A stretch of 64,000 bases of DNA, taken from Mimachlamys varia (Eukaryota; Mollusca; Bivalvia; Pectinida; Pectinidae). Below, one piece after another: positions 62,001-64,000 of the stretch. The position numbers were made by a program, and so were the translations under genes. Under the pieces are notes generated by a model. The model searched no databases. It was not told where the DNA came from and saw only the letters and a list, made by a program, of their open reading frames with translations. Position 1 is the first letter of the stretch. Every line of letters begins with the position of its first letter. The stretch spans positions 29,263,001-29,327,000 of the forward strand of contig OX392538.1 of the NCBI GenBank assembly GCA_947623455.1. Reading direction: 5' to 3'.

Positions 62001-63999
62001 GAGGTACTTAGCTGTGTTGTATACGGTATCAGTGAAGTACTTAGATGTGTTGTATACGGTATCAGTGAGGTACTTAGATGTGTTGTATACGGTATCAATG
62101 AGGTACTTAGATGTGTTATATACGGTATCAGTGAAGTACTTAGCTGTGTTGTATACGGTATCAGTGAGGTACTTAGCTGTGTTGTATACGGTATCAGTGA
62201 AGTACTGAGATGTGTTATATACGGTATCAGTGAGGTACTTAGATGTGTTGTATACGGTATCAGTGAGGTACTTAGCTTTGTTATATACGATATCAGTGAA
62301 GTACTTAATTGTGTTATATACGGTATCAGTGAGGTACTTAGATGTGTTATATACGATATCAGTGAAGTACTTAGATTTGTTGTATACGGTATCAGTGAGG
62401 TACTTAGATGTGTTGTATACGGTATCAATGAGGTACTTAGATGTGTTGTATACGGTATCAGTGAGGTACTTAGATGTGTTGTATACGGTATCAGTGAGGT
62501 ACTTGGATGTGTTGTATACGGTATCAATGAGGTACTTAGATGTGTTGTATACGGTATCAGTGAGGTACTTAGATGTGTTGTATACGGTATCAATGAGGTA
62601 CTTAGATGTGTTGTATACGGTATCAGTGAGGTACTTAGATGTGTTGTATACGGTATCAGTGAGGTACTTAGATGTGTTGTATACGGTATCAGTGAGGTAC
62701 TTAGATGTGTTGTATACGGTATCAATGAGGTACTTAGATGTGTTTTATACGGTATCAGTGAAGTACTTAGCTGTGTTGTATACGGTATCAGTGAAGTACT
62801 TAGATGTGTTGTATACGGTATCAGTGAGGTACTTAGATGTGTTGTATACGGTATCAATGAGGTACTTAGATGTGTTGTATACGGTATCAGTGAGGTACTT
62901 AGCTGTGTTGTATACGGTATCAGTGAAGTACTTAGATGTGTTATATACGGTATCAGTGAGGTACTTAGATGTGTTGTATACGGTATCAGTGAGGTACTTA
63001 GCTGTGTTATATACGATATCAGTGAAGTACTTAGATGTGTTATATACGGTATCAGTGAGGTACTTAGATGTGTTATATACGATATCAGTGAAGTACTTAG
63101 ATGTGTTGTATACTGTATCAATGAGGTACTTAGATGTGTTGTATACGGTATCAGTGAGGTACTTGGATGTGTTGTATACGGTATCAGTGAGGTACTTAGA
63201 TGTGTTGTATACGGTATCAATGAGGTACTTAGATGTGTTATATACGGTATCAGTGAGGTACTTAGCTGTGTTGTATACGGTATCAGTGAGGTACTTAGAT
63301 GTGTTGTATACGGTATCAGTGAGGTACTTAGATGTGTTGTATACGGTATCAGTGAGGTACTTATCTGTGTTGTATACGGTATCAGTGAGGTACTTAGATG
63401 TGTTGTATACGGTATCAGTGAGGTACTTAGCTGTGTTGTATACGGTATCAGTGAGGTACTTAGATGTGTTGTATACGGTATCAATGAGGTACTTAGATGT
63501 GTTATATACGGTATCAGTGAGGTACTTAGCTGTGTTGTATACGGTATCAATGAGGTACTTAGATGTGTTGTATACGGTATCAGTGAGGTACTTAGATGTG
63601 TTGTATACGGTATCAGTGAGGTACTTAGATGTGTTATATACGGTATCAGTGAAGTACTTAGATGTGTTGTATACGGTATCAGTGAAGTACTTAGATGTGT
63701 TGTATACGGTATCAGTGAGGTACTTAGATGTGTTGTATACGGTATCAATGAGGTACTTAGATGTGTTGTATACGGTATCAATGAGGTACTTAGATGTGTT
63801 ATATACGGTATCAGTGAAGTACTTAGCTGTGTTGTATACGGTATCAGTGAGGTACTTAGATGTGTTGTATACGGTATCAGTGAAGTACTTAGATGTGTTG
63901 TATACGGTATCAGTGAGGTACTTAGCTGTGTTATATACGATATCAGTGAAGTACTTAGATGTGTTATATACGGTATCAGTGAGGTACTTAGATGTGTTG

Positions 64000-64000
64000 T
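64000..64000. other. Array continues past the right edge
   Basis: The window ends 28 bases into a 33-bp unit with no sign of decay, so the true array length is unknown and larger than 45.6 kb. Confidence 0.9.

Larger units (their letters stand above)
18400..64000. repeat. 33-bp satellite, 1,381 full units plus a partial, running off the window
   Basis: The unit starts with GTATCAGTGA, contains GGTACTTAGATGTG and ends GTATACG. The first unit starts at 18400 and the last at 63973, exactly 1,381 units apart, so register is kept with no net indel. Variation sits mainly at unit positions 1, 7, 11, 18 and 27 (all G/A) and 20 (A/C). Per consensus unit the plus strand has 10 G, 3 C, 12 T and 8 A. 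There is one CpG per unit (positions 32-33). Higher-order blocks are evident (separate entries). Because 33 is divisible by three and four frames of the unit have no stop, reading frames of thousands of codons occur on both strands (for example 26982-55568 plus, 55565-63781 minus). I find no evidence that any is translated. Confidence 0.98.

Noticed and set aside
18400..64000. CRISPR array
   Set aside because: Units are contiguous and there are no unique spacers. The flanking sequence is eukaryotic.

Overview
The window is eukaryotic and most likely comes from a bivalve mollusc. The evidence is spliced exons with GT/AG borders, AT-rich spacers, and dispersed repeats that match bivalve families from memory. 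These include Helitron-like or 'pearl' type elements with a core of about 160-bp tandem repeats and an end in GGGCCTCTTGTT, and arrays of AAGGTCA-containing units. No species is claimed. Five tandem arrays cover about 80% of the 64 kb.

Layout. 1-2197: 145-bp repeat array. 2198-2312: tail of the element carrying that array, ending in a palindrome plus CTCTTGTT. 2359-4434: a second Helitron-like element with about ten 161-bp repeats. This element, and probably the first, sits inside a small TTAA-flanked inverted-repeat transposon (pieces at 2313-2358 and 4435-4555). An uninterrupted copy of that transposon lies at 13865-14251. 5272-10114: exons of one plus-strand gene fragment that resembles the KDZ-transposase/HMGXB3-like family. 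One of its introns holds a 1.2-kb terminal-inverted-repeat transposon (7617-8830) with its own 162-codon reading frame. 10338-12140: a 65/67-bp satellite organised in 331-bp higher-order units. 12600-13650: a decayed repeat of about 190 bp marked by GTGGTGTTAC. 14909-15139: an unrecognised minus-strand frame. 15391-16606: a broken, 5'-truncated non-LTR (CR1/Jockey-like) retrotransposon on the minus strand. 16971-17780: an older dispersed repeat. 17921-18350: a 45-bp array. 18400-64000: a 33-bp satellite that runs off the right edge.

The main feature is the 33-bp array. The first unit starts at 18400 and the last visible unit at 63973. The difference is 45,573 bp, exactly 1,381 x 33, so there is no net gain or loss of a base over 45.6 kb. 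Units differ almost only by substitutions at about six positions. Those variants form long higher-order blocks with offsets of 2,277, 7,161 and 8,085 bp, all multiples of 33. The unit length is a multiple of three and four of the six frames of the unit lack a stop, so very long reading frames appear on both strands, up to 9,528 codons. I treat these as products of the repeat, not as genes.

There is no operon-like organisation. The only host-like gene is the KDZ-like fragment. The rest is a layered record of transposon insertion and satellite growth.
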